Source of the DNA: Phycisphaeraceae bacterium
Lineage (GTDB): Bacteria > Planctomycetota > Phycisphaerae > Phycisphaerales > UBA1924
Assembly (NCBI GenBank): GCA_019636655.1
Contig: JAHBXB010000003.1
Span: 62,001-126,000 of the forward strand
Direction of reading: 5' to 3'
Length of the DNA: 64,000 bases
Of the stretch, positions 1 through 8,733 are shown piece after piece (position 1 is the stretch's first letter; every line of letters begins with the position of its first letter). The notes beneath the pieces are model-generated. The model did no database searches, was not told the origin of the DNA, and saw only the letters and a program-made list of their open reading frames with translations. The position numbers and the translations under genes are program-made.

Positions 1-2
1 CG

Positions 3-1103
3 ACACGCGACTGGACGCTTGCAGTCACCGATATCCTGCAGCGGACGGTCCGCCCCTCGAACGATATCGAAGCGCTGGCCGGTGCTGTCGAACTCGCGCG
101 GCTCAATCTCGCCGCGAGGCTGCTCTGGCAGGGAGATCCCGCCGGCGCCGCGGACCAGTTCAGCCGTGTCGGTCAGTACCTGGACCTGGCGCCGGATCCG
201 AGCCGCACGCCCGGCAAGATCGCGGTCGCGTCGTCTCGCGGTGGCACGGACGGGCAGTGGGCGGTGTCGTACCTCGCCGCCGGAATGAACATCCCCGTCC
301 GAATGGAGCGCCTGGAAGAACTCCAGCGTGGCAGCGGGGGGGCTCTTGGGGTTGTGGACGCCGAAGTCCTGGCCGAGGCGGCCTGCTTCGCGCCCGGGGG
401 CGAAGGAAAAGTGCGGCACGCCGCCCAGGGCGCCGCGGCCAAGTTCGCAAGCCTGCCGACCATGACCGCCGCCATGCTGGAGGTCCTCCCAAGGGCGCCG
501 CGGATCGAGTCGGTCTCCGAACTGATTTCCAAGGTCTCCGGCCGGTCCCTGCCGCCCACTTCCGATCCGGCGTGGAGCCTTGCTGCACGTCGAGCCCTGG
601 TCGAGCGGCTGATCGAACAACTCGCCTCAGGAGGCGCCGGGATCTCAGTCAATGTCGACCGGCTCGCCAACGCGCTTGCCCGCACCTATGAGCCCGGAGA
701 GTTCGGGCCGTCGGACGAGGACGAGACGCATCCGATCACCACCTCCGGGCCCGAGGCGCTCTGGCGATCATTGCATGCCGAGGCCGAACGCCTCGTCCCG
801 AACCTCCAGTTCCCGATGTCGCTCGAACAGATCGACAACCGACGCGCGGGTCGGCGGGCCCTCGCATCGGGCCCCGTACAGGCTTGGGCCGCCGAGCAGG
901 TGAGCGTTGCGGAGGTCTTTGCTTACGTCACGGTCGGCGAGCGATCAAGCCGCGCGCCCACGGTCGCCCTGATCTTGGAGGACATGACCACCAGGCGTCG
1001 AGAGGCACGGCACATCTTCGAGCAGATCCACGCCTCCGAGCGGGCGATGCTCCGGCTCTGGCTCCTTCGCTTGGGACAGGAGAGCGCATGGACGGGATCC
1101 TGA
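3..1103 (+). CDS. Hypothetical protein, 5' end outside window
   Basis: The frame is open from the left edge of the window to the TGA at 1101-1103, so the true start lies upstream; a GTG at 264 is only the first in-frame start codon seen. At least 366 residues are visible. They are rich in Ala, Arg and Glu and look mostly helical, with no membrane segment and no motif I recognise. The stop overlaps the start of the next gene (1088) by 16 bases, so the two are probably translated from one transcript. Function unknown; this could be a cytoplasmic or peripheral partner of the exported protein that follows. Confidence 0.7.
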   Translation, partial: TRDWTLAVTDILQRTVRPSNDIEALAGAVELARLNLAARLLWQGDPAGAADQFSRVGQYLDLAPDPSRTPGKIAVASSRGGTDGQWAVSYLAAGMNIPVRMERLEELQRGSGGALGVVDAEVLAEAACFAPGGEGKVRHAAQGAAAKFASLPTMTAAMLEVLPRAPRIESVSELISKVSGRSLPPTSDPAWSLAARRALVERLIEQLASGGAGISVNVDRLANALARTYEPGEFGPSDEDETHPITTSGPEALWRSLHAEAERLVPNLQFPMSLEQIDNRRAGRRALASGPVQAWAAEQVSVAEVFAYVTVGERSSRAPTVALILEDMTTRRREARHIFEQIHASERAMLRLWLLRLGQESAWTGS

Positions 1104-2155
1104 GACCGCCCCTACTCCAGCTCGTGCTCATTGCGGCCGCATGCGGTCTGCCCGCGACGATCGCGCCCGCCGCGCCTCCGGCCACGCCGCCCTCTTCCGA
1201 GCACAAGCTCCCGTCCGTTCCTGTCACCGATCTCGCCGGCCGACTGGCCGCTCTGAGCCCCGATGATCCGATGCCGTACTTCCTGCTCGGTGAGGAGGTG
1301 CTGTCCGAGTCGCTGGGCCGCAGATCCGAGCCGAACCAGGCGGGACTGTCGCTGGCCCGTCGGCTCTTCATCCTGTCCTACTCGCTCGACCAGCGACTCC
1401 CCAAGCCCCGGCAGGCCCGGCTTGGCCCGAGCGCCTGCTTGGCCCTTGCCGCGAGCGTGACCGACGACGCCCAACGCCGCTGGCTCTGGGCCCTCGCACG
1501 CTCGATGGACCCGGCCATCGCCAAGGCGGACCGCAGCCAGGGCGACCCGGCGGTCGATGCGGTGCGTGAAGACGTGGCCCTCGACCTGTGCACCGCCTTG
1601 GGTTTCATGCGAGCCGGCGAAGGCCGCCGTGCCGAGGCCGTCCTCCGACGGCCGGGCGTCTCGGAACTCCTGGACCGCTACGACGCCATGATCAGCCCGA
1701 TGGAGATCCGCGGCGGGGCCGACCTCGTCCGGCGCCTTATCGCCCAGTGGCCAAGTTGCCCCGAGTGCAAGAACCGACGCGTTGTCAACCGCCCGGGCGA
1801 CCCCAACGGCCGGCCGGTCCTCTGCCTGAACTGCGGCGGCAACCCCGGTCCTCGGTTCTCCGATGACGAACTGCTCGCACAACTCCGGCTAGAGTCCGCC
1901 CTGCTGAGCGGCATCCAGCGCTCGTGGGCCGCCCAGGTTGTCGTCGACCGCGGCGCCCCCCTTCGCGACCTGGGCCCGGCGGAGTTGGCCCCGGCCTTCG
2001 GCGTCGATCCGGCGCTCTGCATCTTCCGCGACGGCCAGTGGACCGCCCCCGCAGCCCCGGCCGCGGACGCACCCGAGGCGAATCCGGCCGCTGCCCCGCC
2101 ACCAACTCCCCCCGCCGCAGCGCCCGCCAGCACCCCAGTTCAGTCCAGTGACTAA
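1088..2155 (+). CDS. Exported protein with a four-cysteine zinc-ribbon-like motif
   Basis: The start is ATG 1088, preceded by GGGACAGGAGAG, rather than upstream in-frame starts inside the previous gene. The 355-residue product begins with a hydrophobic segment (about residues 7-25) that looks like a signal peptide. A helical middle part follows, then a CPEC...CLNC pair of CxxC motifs about 22 residues apart (around residues 220-245), and a Pro/Ala-rich tail ending near residue 355. The cysteine spacing suggests a zinc ribbon, although such a motif would be unusual in an exported protein. It overlaps the upstream gene by 16 bases. No specific function can be assigned. Confidence 0.75.
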   Translation: MDGILRPPLLQLVLIAAACGLPATIAPAAPPATPPSSEHKLPSVPVTDLAGRLAALSPDDPMPYFLLGEEVLSESLGRRSEPNQAGLSLARRLFILSYSLDQRLPKPRQARLGPSACLALAASVTDDAQRRWLWALARSMDPAIAKADRSQGDPAVDAVREDVALDLCTALGFMRAGEGRRAEAVLRRPGVSELLDRYDAMISPMEIRGGADLVRRLIAQWPSCPECKNRRVVNRPGDPNGRPVLCLNCGGNPGPRFSDDELLAQLRLESALLSGIQRSWAAQVVVDRGAPLRDLGPAELAPAFGVDPALCIFRDGQWTAPAAPAADAPEANPAAAPPPTPPAAAPASTPVQSSD

Positions 2156-2205
2156 ACTGGTCGCAGGGGCAAGGGACACTTCAAGAGCACCAGGGACACC
2201 CTCGC

Positions 2206-2622
2206 ATGGCCGACGCCGCCCCCGCACAGCCCGCCGCCCCCGCCTCCGCCAGCCCCGCGGCCGGAAAGCCGAACGTTGCCTTCGACGAGTTCGCCAAACT
2301 CGATCTCCGCGTCGCCAAGGTGCTGACAGCCGTCGACCACCCGAAGGCCGATCGGCTCTTCAAACTCACCGTCGACGACGGTTCGGGCACGCCCCGCCAG
2401 ATCTGCGCCGGGATCAAGGGCCATTACCGCGCCGAGGATCTCCCCGGTCGATCAATCATCATCGTCGCCAATCTCGAGCCGCGGGTGATCCGCGGCGAGG
2501 AGTCCCGCGGCATGCTGCTCGCGGCCAGCAACGTTGCCAAGGACGCGGCAACCGCCGAGGAACGCAAGGTCATCCTCCTCCGGCCCGACGCCGAGATCGC
2601 CCCCGGCGCGATCGTCTCCTGA
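2206..2622 (+). CDS. Stand-alone tRNA-binding (EMAP-II/MetG C-terminal type) protein
   Basis: A 138-residue protein with a low-complexity Ala/Pro N-terminus (residues 1-20) and then a single OB-fold tRNA-binding domain. Seen directly: FAKLDLRVAKVLTAVDHPKA near the start of the domain, GTPRQICAGIKGHY in the middle and MLLAAS towards the end. These follow the pattern of the tRNA_bind domain found at the C-terminus of methionyl-tRNA synthetase and in Arc1p/EMAP-II proteins. By family it should bind the tRNA elbow non-specifically, either helping a synthetase or acting as a chaperone. There is no synthetase catalytic domain next to it, so it is a free-standing version. Function inferred from the family. 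Confidence 0.85.
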   Translation: MADAAPAQPAAPASASPAAGKPNVAFDEFAKLDLRVAKVLTAVDHPKADRLFKLTVDDGSGTPRQICAGIKGHYRAEDLPGRSIIIVANLEPRVIRGEESRGMLLAASNVAKDAATAEERKVILLRPDAEIAPGAIVS

Positions 2623-2668
2623 GCCGGGCTTACTCGCCGGGTTGGTTCGGGCGGGGAGGCGACTTCTG

Positions 2669-3661
2669 CTAAGGCGTTTCGCCCTGGCTCGGCGGCGATG
2701 CACCGTCGTGGGCCTTCGATCCCTTTTCCTTCCGCGACACGCCCCAGTCCGATTCCCGGGCCCTGCTCAGCATGCTGTCGACTTCCTCGTTGAGGATCCG
2801 CTCGTGATTCTCCGCGTGGTCCTTGATGCTCTCCCGGATCTTCGCCACCCGGTCTTCAATCCGCGCCAGCTCCAGCGTCTGCAGCGCCAGGCGGGCGCTC
2901 TGCCGGACGGCCACGATCGATCGCAGTTCGGCCATCAACGACGCCGTGGAGGCCCGGCTCGACTCGCCCGAGCGCTCCGCGGCAACAATCGCCCTCAGCA
3001 CCGACCTCGCCTTGAAGTCGGCCTCGAGTTCCTTGACGCGGTACTCGAACATCTCCTTGTCGGTCCGCCTCAGTTCGAAGAGCCACGCCAGTCGTCCCTT
3101 TGATTCCGAGAGCGAGCGGACCGCCTCCGTCGGATCCTTCTGCTCGAGTTCGAGCAGCCGATCTCTCGCACCGGGATCGCGCGCCGCCAGCAGCAGCAGG
3201 ATGACCGCGCGTTCTTCCGGAGTCGCTACCTCGGGCGCCCCGCCCCGGCGCCCCGGGCCACGCGGCTCCTCCGCGCCGGCGCCGTCATCGCCCCCCCGAT
3301 TCAGGCCCGCAACGAGTGTCCACGGCAGCGGGGGGGACGCCTCGCGGACAAACACGCGGACCTCATCGAGCGATTCGCCCGAGTCGAGCCGCTTCACAGC
3401 CTCCTCGAACACCGACCGCCGCTTCTCCATGTCCGAGATCCACCGCTCCAGCATCGCTTTCGCAGACGCCGGATCGTCCGGAAACCGGTTCGACAGCCTC
3501 CGCCGCGGCCCCGGCTCACGGGGCCCATCGGGGCCGCCCCGCGGAGGCTCCGCGCCCCCGCCGTGGGGCGGCGGCTGATCGCCGGCCGCGCCGAGCGACG
3601 CGACGGCGCCAGCGGTCAGGGCCCCGCCCGCCACGAGCACGCTCATCCATCGAGAGGGCAT
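2669..3661 (-). CDS. Exported helical protein, third gene of a sigma/anti-sigma operon
   Basis: The start is taken at ATG 3661, because this makes a TGATG stop-start overlap with the gene upstream and puts a signal-peptide-like segment (residues 5-24) at the N-terminus. A Pro/Gly/Arg-rich stretch (about 27-55) follows, then a long charged, probably coiled-coil region with many Glu/Arg/Lys to about residue 300. The 330-residue product would be periplasmic. It is the last gene of a three-gene operon (sigma factor, membrane anti-sigma-like protein, this protein), so an extracytoplasmic sensor or modulator role is possible. That is inference from position; no known domain is recognised. Confidence 0.75.
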   Translation of the reverse strand: MPSRWMSVLVAGGALTAGAVASLGAAGDQPPPHGGGAEPPRGGPDGPREPGPRRRLSNRFPDDPASAKAMLERWISDMEKRRSVFEEAVKRLDSGESLDEVRVFVREASPPLPWTLVAGLNRGGDDGAGAEEPRGPGRRGGAPEVATPEERAVILLLLAARDPGARDRLLELEQKDPTEAVRSLSESKGRLAWLFELRRTDKEMFEYRVKELEADFKARSVLRAIVAAERSGESSRASTASLMAELRSIVAVRQSARLALQTLELARIEDRVAKIRESIKDHAENHERILNEEVDSMLSRARESDWGVSRKEKGSKAHDGASPPSQGETP

Positions 3662-4245
3662 CACAGCGCCTCCTCGTCGATCCCCTGCTCCACCGTAATC
3701 CACTCGCCGTGGACACTTCGGTCGAGCCGATCGACCTGACTCCGGAGATCATCAAACAGCACCAGGCTCGTCGCCGCCTTGGGGAAGTCCATGATCGCAA
3801 GATCGATGGAGTCCGGCTCCATGGTGCCTGCCGGCTCCGAGCGGCCGGTGTACAGGGAGAAGCCTGCGACAACTGCCAGCACCGCCGCGGCGGCCATCGC
3901 CACGCGAGCCAGCCGGCGACGCAGGACGATTACCCGCCCGCCGCGATCGCGCCGAGCCCCATGCAGCGAGCCGCGAGTCGCTTCGAACACGCGGCGCTCG
4001 AGATCGAGTGGCGCCCCCTCCCGCACGCGGCGCGCGAGCGCATCAACGTTCCCGCGGACACCCGCCACGCCCGCCGCTTCCACCACAAGGTCCCGGGTCC
4101 CCGCGAACAGGCGGGACTCAAGCGAATCATCCGCCGACGCCCGGTCCACTTCACCCATCCGCGAGAGCGCCGCATCGATGGCCCGGAGATCGTCCGGCAC
4201 CCACGCGTCACGATCCTCGCCGAATCCGATCGGGTGGTTGTTCAT
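3661..4245 (-). CDS. Single-pass membrane protein, probable anti-sigma factor
   Basis: This 194-residue protein has a hydrophilic N-terminal part (1-105), one membrane segment (about 111-132) preceded by an Arg-rich stretch, and a short outer domain. This is the layout of anti-ECF-sigma factors: cytoplasmic sigma-binding domain, one helix, exported sensor. The classic HxxxCxxC zinc anti-sigma motif is absent, so the assignment rests on topology and on position. Its ATG overlaps the sigma-factor stop in an ATGA arrangement (4242-4245) and its stop overlaps the next start. Translation is therefore likely coupled in a 1:1 ratio. It could be a different membrane partner. Confidence 0.65.
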   Translation of the reverse strand: MNNHPIGFGEDRDAWVPDDLRAIDAALSRMGEVDRASADDSLESRLFAGTRDLVVEAAGVAGVRGNVDALARRVREGAPLDLERRVFEATRGSLHGARRDRGGRVIVLRRRLARVAMAAAAVLAVVAGFSLYTGRSEPAGTMEPDSIDLAIMDFPKAATSLVLFDDLRSQVDRLDRSVHGEWITVEQGIDEEAL

Positions 4246-4934
4246 GGTGTCCGCTCCTTCCCGACCCGCGTGTCCCGCGAGTCCCCTTCCATCAGGTCCT
4301 TGATCTTGCGAAGCGCCCGGTGGTGACGGGCAAGCAGCGTGCCCAGCGGCTCCTCCAGCATGTCGGCCATCTGCTTGAACGACATGCCCGCGTGGTGCCG
4401 CAACTCCACGATCTCCCGGTCCGAGTCCGAGAGCTGCAACAGGGCCGCTCTCAGCCGGGTCAGCATCTCCTCGCCCTCGCCCGCCGCCGCGTCCCTCGTT
4501 CCGCCCAGTTGCATCTGGGCGGGATCGGTCGGCTCGGCCTGCCGCTTCTGTCGCCGCATCTCGTCCCGGATGCGGTTCATCGTGATCCGGAACAGCCAGG
4601 ACTCAAACCTCCCCATCTCGCTGTAGGCGCCGCTCGACGCGGGCCCGCCGGCAATCTTGGTCGCGATCGTCGCGAACACGCTCTGAGTGATCTCCTCCGC
4701 CGTGTCGTGCCGTCCGCACCTGGACTTCGCCAGCGCATACACCCGCCGGCTGTACAGGCCGATCAACTCCCGCCACGCCCCCTCGTCCCCGGCGCCCGCC
4801 AGAACCACCAGGGCCGAGACCTCATCCCCGGCGGACTCCTCGCCATCGCGGGCCGCAGCGCCGCGACCCGGCCCTTGCACAGAGCGGCGCCGACTCGAAT
4901 GAGAGGGTCCCTGTGGTTCCAATACGAGCCTCAT
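4242..4934 (-). CDS. ECF-type RNA polymerase sigma factor
   Basis: A 230-residue product when started at ATG 4934, which has a G-rich ribosome site just upstream; an in-frame extension to 5027 would run into the promoter of the divergent gene at 5026 and is less likely. Region 2 is visible around the stretch with ITQSVFATIATK and FESWLFRITMNRIRDEMRR, and region 4 as LSDSDREIVELRHHAGMSFK followed by the helix-turn-helix. The short acidic linker between them and the lack of regions 1 and 3 fit the ECF class. By family it directs RNA polymerase to a small regulon and is held by the anti-sigma factor encoded next. Confidence 0.92.
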   Translation of the reverse strand: MRLVLEPQGPSHSSRRRSVQGPGRGAAARDGEESAGDEVSALVVLAGAGDEGAWRELIGLYSRRVYALAKSRCGRHDTAEEITQSVFATIATKIAGGPASSGAYSEMGRFESWLFRITMNRIRDEMRRQKRQAEPTDPAQMQLGGTRDAAAGEGEEMLTRLRAALLQLSDSDREIVELRHHAGMSFKQMADMLEEPLGTLLARHHRALRKIKDLMEGDSRDTRVGKERTP

Positions 4935-5025
4935 CACCCCCAGCCGAACGCCCTTTGCACAACAGTATTGCCTCCCGCGACACCCCGTCCCGGCTCCTAA
5001 CGACGGGACGGCCCTATATTCGACC

Positions 5026-5364
5026 ATGACCCCCGTTGCCTACACGGTCCTCGCCACGCTCCCCGATCCCGCCACGGCGGAGGAGTTCATCGCCTGGCTC
5101 CGAGACGGCCACGTCGATGCGGTCATCGCAGGCGGCGCCCATTCTGCCATGATCGTCAGGCTTGATGACGTCGATCCGCCCGATGCCGCCGCGGCACCCG
5201 GGAAGTCGGCGGTTCAGGTGGAGATCAGGTACATCTTCACAACCCGGCAAGCCCTTGACCGCTACCTCGTGCACACGGCCCCGGGCCTGCGGGCCGATGG
5301 GCTGGCGAGGTTCGGCCCCGAACGCGGGGTGAGGTTCGAGCGACGTACCGGAACCATCGCCTAA
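5026..5364 (+). CDS. DUF4286-like small protein
   Basis: A 112-residue protein with the pattern of the DUF4286 family: a VLATLPDPATAEEFIAWL N-terminal beta-alpha unit, an E-I-R-Y-I-F strand near residue 68, and a final LVHTAPGLRADGL stretch. The family has a ferredoxin-like dimeric fold related to antibiotic monooxygenases; no reaction is established that I can state. It is transcribed away from the sigma-factor operon. A TATATT hexamer lies at 5015-5020, only five bases before the ATG, and there is no clear ribosome-binding site, so the mRNA may be leaderless. Confidence 0.75.
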   Translation: MTPVAYTVLATLPDPATAEEFIAWLRDGHVDAVIAGGAHSAMIVRLDDVDPPDAAAAPGKSAVQVEIRYIFTTRQALDRYLVHTAPGLRADGLARFGPERGVRFERRTGTIA

Positions 5365-5387
5365 GCACTTGCAACCTCGGTATTGCC

Positions 5388-5417
5388 AAAAGCCGCCACG
5401 GCTTATGCGGTGGCGGC
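5388..5417 (-). terminator. Rho-independent terminator of the dockerin gene
   Basis: Two 11-base arms (5392-5402 and 5407-5417) pair with a single mismatch around a TTAT loop. On the minus strand the hairpin is followed by TTTT (5391-5388). It lies about 80 bases beyond the stop of the minus-strand gene 5496-6170 and also just after the end of the plus-strand gene 5026-5364. Confidence 0.7.
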
Positions 5418-5495
5418 GTCGGCGGAGACCCGGCCGTACACCCTCGGCGCCTTGGCCGACAGTCAGCCGCAATCCACTTACAGGCTGAAGGTGCT

Positions 5496-6170
5496 CTAGC
5501 CGCCGCACCCCTGCGAAACCGCCGCCAGCCAGCGCTGGATGAACACCGCGATGTCCACGACGTCCACGGTTCCGGAGTAGTTGATGTCTGTAGACAGCCC
5601 CGCGCCCTCGCTCACCTCGAACAGCCAGTCCTGAATGAACGCGGCAATGTCCGCCGGCTCGGCGCTCAGGTTGCCGTCCCAGTCCGCGGCGCACACATCC
5701 GGCTCGATGTCGAGTTCGAACCGGGTATCCGCCGAGAACTGTCCCGAATACGACGGCGGATCGCCGGCCCCGAGCAGGTCGAAGCCCCAGAGCCCTGGGG
5801 TCAACGCTCCGTCGATGTCATGCGTGGTAAAGGTCGTCGAGAAGGTGCCTTGACCACTCCATCCCAGGTCATCCCCCGTCACCGTCAGGAACCCGCCCAG
5901 CGGGGAGTCGGGCGTCCTGGCAAACAGGTTGATCACCAAATCCTGGGCCTGAAACTCCCCGAGTGTTGTGTACGTGATGATCAGACGGGTCGCGACCACG
6001 GTTCCCCGGGCCGGGCCGATGAACCGCAGCTGCACCCCGCCGTCGTTCTGCGGCAGTTCGGGGAAAAAGTCGACCGTGTATGTGTCGGGAGCCGCCCCAG
6101 CGATGGACGCGGAAGCGGACACCACCAGCGATGTGAGCAGTGAGAGTCTTCGCAAGTCGGTAACCTCCAT
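5496..6170 (-). CDS. Secreted protein with C-terminal GC-type dockerin
   Basis: A 224-residue product with an N-terminal signal peptide (about residues 8-27, ending in an A-x-A-like site). A beta-rich middle domain of unknown function follows (about 28-150). The C-terminus has two EF-hand-like segments, the first around CAADWDGNLSAEPADIAAF and the second around TDINYSGTVDVVDIAVF, and the protein ends in QGCGG. The double calcium-loop plus final GC is the GC-type dockerin seen in Phycisphaerae exported proteins, where it is thought to act as a sorting or anchoring tail rather than in a cellulosome. Monocistronic, with a terminator at 5388-5417. Confidence 0.8.
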   Translation of the reverse strand: MEVTDLRRLSLLTSLVVSASASIAGAAPDTYTVDFFPELPQNDGGVQLRFIGPARGTVVATRLIITYTTLGEFQAQDLVINLFARTPDSPLGGFLTVTGDDLGWSGQGTFSTTFTTHDIDGALTPGLWGFDLLGAGDPPSYSGQFSADTRFELDIEPDVCAADWDGNLSAEPADIAAFIQDWLFEVSEGAGLSTDINYSGTVDVVDIAVFIQRWLAAVSQGCGG

Positions 6171-6379
6171 GTGGTCCTCACGTCATTGTGAGGAGATTTG
6201 TGGGCATCGTTTTTGATGCCGCCGATGGTATTCGGTAGCCACAGCCCGGGCCTTTCATTGCATGTGGCTGACACGCTTGGTAGAAGTGTGCCCAAACGGA
6301 TTCCGCCAAGTGCCCCGCTTCTGTGTGCAGACCTATGCGACTGATTCCTCCGGGGTGCAAGAGCCGGCACCAGCCTCCC

Positions 6380-7102
6380 ATGCCCGACCCCAAACCCATC
6401 CCGCCGCAGAGCACCTGCCCCGATTGTGACTATGACCTCAGCGGGCTCGCCCCCGATCACTGCCCCGAGTGCGGCGCGGCGGTCAACGACGAGTCTCGCG
6501 CCGTCACGGCGTACCGATTGGAGACCGTCGGTCAGGCCCGCTCATGCATCGTCATGTTCATCAGCGTCCTGCTCGTCGTGCCGTTCTGCTACGCGCTCGG
6601 TGCGACCCTCTCGGTGCGGGAAAGTGGAGTTGCACCGGTGGTCATTGTGATTCTTTCCACGATCCTGGTCGGCTCCCTTATCCCGATCGCCATTGCGGCA
6701 AGTTTCGTTCGTCCGTCGTTGCGGGCCTTCCTATGGGCCTTCTGGTTGCAGCACATCTGGAAGTTGCACGCCCCATGGCTCGTTGCCCCCATGATCATGG
6801 CGATCCTCCTCGTTGTTGTCGCAGTTCTTCATTGGCTGGGTGAGCCGCGTGGTACCGCAGAGCTGCTGCTCCCCTTTGGAGCGATACCCTGGGTCGTTGG
6901 CGCGGTCGCCATGGCTGCTCGGTGGCGATCGGCTTGGGCACAGGCACGATGCAGTGGCCGCTTCAATCAGCCGACGGCTGCCGCTGTCGTTTCCATCGGC
7001 GGCTATCTGACTTACGTGGCGGCTCTGCTCCTTGGCATGCCCGCGGCTCTCATGGCGGCCTACGGCGCCATGAGACTCGTGTACCCGCGATTCCCATACT
7101 GA
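6380..7102 (+). CDS. Multi-pass membrane protein with N-terminal zinc ribbon
   Basis: The start is placed at ATG 6380, right before the zinc ribbon; longer in-frame starts from 6323 lack conserved sequence. The 240-residue protein begins with CPDCDYDLSGL...CPECG (about residues 12-35), a rubredoxin-like knuckle very common at the N-terminus of planctomycete membrane proteins. About five hydrophobic segments follow, at roughly 58-82, 88-112, 132-152, 160-180 and 205-230. It has no enzyme motif. Similar architecture appears again in the gene at 23069. Role unknown; a protein-protein or metal-sensing module on a small integral membrane domain is a guess. Confidence 0.8.
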   Translation: MPDPKPIPPQSTCPDCDYDLSGLAPDHCPECGAAVNDESRAVTAYRLETVGQARSCIVMFISVLLVVPFCYALGATLSVRESGVAPVVIVILSTILVGSLIPIAIAASFVRPSLRAFLWAFWLQHIWKLHAPWLVAPMIMAILLVVVAVLHWLGEPRGTAELLLPFGAIPWVVGAVAMAARWRSAWAQARCSGRFNQPTAAAVVSIGGYLTYVAALLLGMPAALMAAYGAMRLVYPRFPY

Positions 7103-7138
7103 GACTGCAGAACGCCGCCCGCGGCAGCCCGAGCGCGC

Positions 7139-7174
7139 GGCGACCCCCGGGGGTTGGCTGGCCCGGGGGTCGCC
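7139..7174. terminator. Strong GC hairpin between convergent genes
   Basis: Perfect 13-base inverted repeat (7139-7151 and 7162-7174) with a 10-base loop, lying 37 bases after the stop at 7102 and 96 bases beyond the end of the convergent gene at 7270. No T-run follows on either strand, so it is either a U-less terminator or a transcript-stabilising hairpin serving both genes. Confidence 0.55.
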
Positions 7175-7269
7175 TCAATGAGGAGGATGGTTCGCTCGAA
7201 ACTAAACCCACACTGACCGGACTCACAACACGAGCCCGAACATGAAAGTGGGGGAGTGACGGTGAGGCG

Positions 7270-8502
7270 CTACCGGCACCCGCCCGCCGAGAACGCCGAG
7301 AACCATTCATTGATGAACCCGGCGATGTCCGACGGCAGCACGGATCCGTCCTTGTCAAAGTCCGCGCGACACACCTCGCCGGCCGGCGCTGATGCATTGA
7401 TCAGCACGGTGACGCCGCCACTGCTGGCAAATGCCATGTCGTTCACGCCGTCGCCGTTGAGGTCGGCCACGGCGGGCGTGCTCGGGCTGCTCCCGAACAT
7501 CGCGTTCGCCGCGAACGTCGCCTGGCCCATCCCGAGCAGCACGCTCACCGCCGACGAGGTCGCCGTATCGGCCAGCACGTCGACCATGCCGTCGCTGTTG
7601 ATATCCGCGAGCACCACCGACCGCGGCTGCACGCCGGTCGCGTGCGACACGGGCGCTGCGAACGCATTCGCGCCCAGCCCCACGAGCACCTCGGCCCGGT
7701 TCTGCGCCCCCTTGATCGTCACCAGGTCCGGCTTCGCGTCCCCGTTGATATCCGCCGCGCCAAGGTCGCTGATGAACTCTTGGCTCGGGATGAACGCCGC
7801 TTCGGTAAACGACACCGTCGTTCCGGGATTCCGGTGCAGGATCCGGATGCCGAACGGGGCCTCGCCCTTGGTGACGGCCAGGTCGGTCAAGCCATCGCCG
7901 TCAAAGTCGCCGACAGCCATCGCCGAGTTCTGGTTGACCCCGTTGAGGAACACGAACTGGCTCGCAAACCCGCTCGCCGAACTGATCATCAGCGTCCCGG
8001 GGCTGTTCAGCAGGATGTCCTGCCGGCCATCCTTGTTCACGTCCCGCAGCATCACCTTGGGCGGGAATGAACCGATGAAGCACGTGTTGATCGCCTGCCC
8101 GAACACCCCGTTCCCCTGGTTCAGGATCAGGTGGATCGGCACCGAGAAGCCCGCCACCGCCAGGTCAACCCGCCCATCCCCGTTCACATCGCCGGCCAGC
8201 AGCACGCTCGGCGTCTCCCGCGTCGGATCCCAGAGGGGAACGGCGCCCAGCGCCGTCGCCGCCGCGAACGAGCCGCCGCCGAGCCCGCGATGCATCTTCA
8301 CGGTTCCATCCGAGTTCAGGCTGGCGATGTCAACCTTGCCGTCCCCGTCGAAGTCCGCCGTGGCGACCGCCACCGCGGTACCACCCGTCGTCAGCGTCAC
8401 CGGCTGCGAGAACCCGACGCTCTGTGCCATCGCGCCCGCCGCAAACGACGCCGCCACGCACGAGCCCGCCACAACCTGCATCCATCGCGTGCAAGAAACC
8501 AT
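7270..8502 (-). CDS. Secreted VCBS/FG-GAP-repeat protein with GC-type dockerin
   Basis: A 410-residue protein with a signal peptide (about 8-26, cut near AMAQS). It carries about seven calcium-binding VCBS/FG-GAP repeats, each with a D-x-[DN]-x-D-G-like loop, for example ADFDGDGKVDIA, GDVNGDGRVDLA, GDFDGDGLTDLA and ADLNGDGVNDMA. Together they would form a beta-propeller. The last 34 residues, starting with VCRADFDKDGSVLPSDI and ending in GGCR, are a GC-type dockerin like that of 5496-6170. It is likely displayed at or outside the outer membrane. Ligand unknown. Confidence 0.88.
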   Translation of the reverse strand: MVSCTRWMQVVAGSCVAASFAAGAMAQSVGFSQPVTLTTGGTAVAVATADFDGDGKVDIASLNSDGTVKMHRGLGGGSFAAATALGAVPLWDPTRETPSVLLAGDVNGDGRVDLAVAGFSVPIHLILNQGNGVFGQAINTCFIGSFPPKVMLRDVNKDGRQDILLNSPGTLMISSASGFASQFVFLNGVNQNSAMAVGDFDGDGLTDLAVTKGEAPFGIRILHRNPGTTVSFTEAAFIPSQEFISDLGAADINGDAKPDLVTIKGAQNRAEVLVGLGANAFAAPVSHATGVQPRSVVLADINSDGMVDVLADTATSSAVSVLLGMGQATFAANAMFGSSPSTPAVADLNGDGVNDMAFASSGGVTVLINASAPAGEVCRADFDKDGSVLPSDIAGFINEWFSAFSAGGCR

Positions 8503-8733
8503 GGGATACCTCCGTCCGCACCGCGATCGGTGCGTCCTCGGTGAAGGGTGCTTCAGTGATCCGCCGGCGGCCGTCCGGCATCGGGGCGCCCCAACGGACG
8601 CCTCTCCTCAAATGTCGCCCGTACTCGCCCCCATTGCAGCCTCCATGCCGCAGTTCACTGCACCCCCGCCTATGCTTCCGCCCACCGCCCGGAACACACC
8701 ACCGCGGGCGGCTGCCTCAGGAGTTCAGCACCG

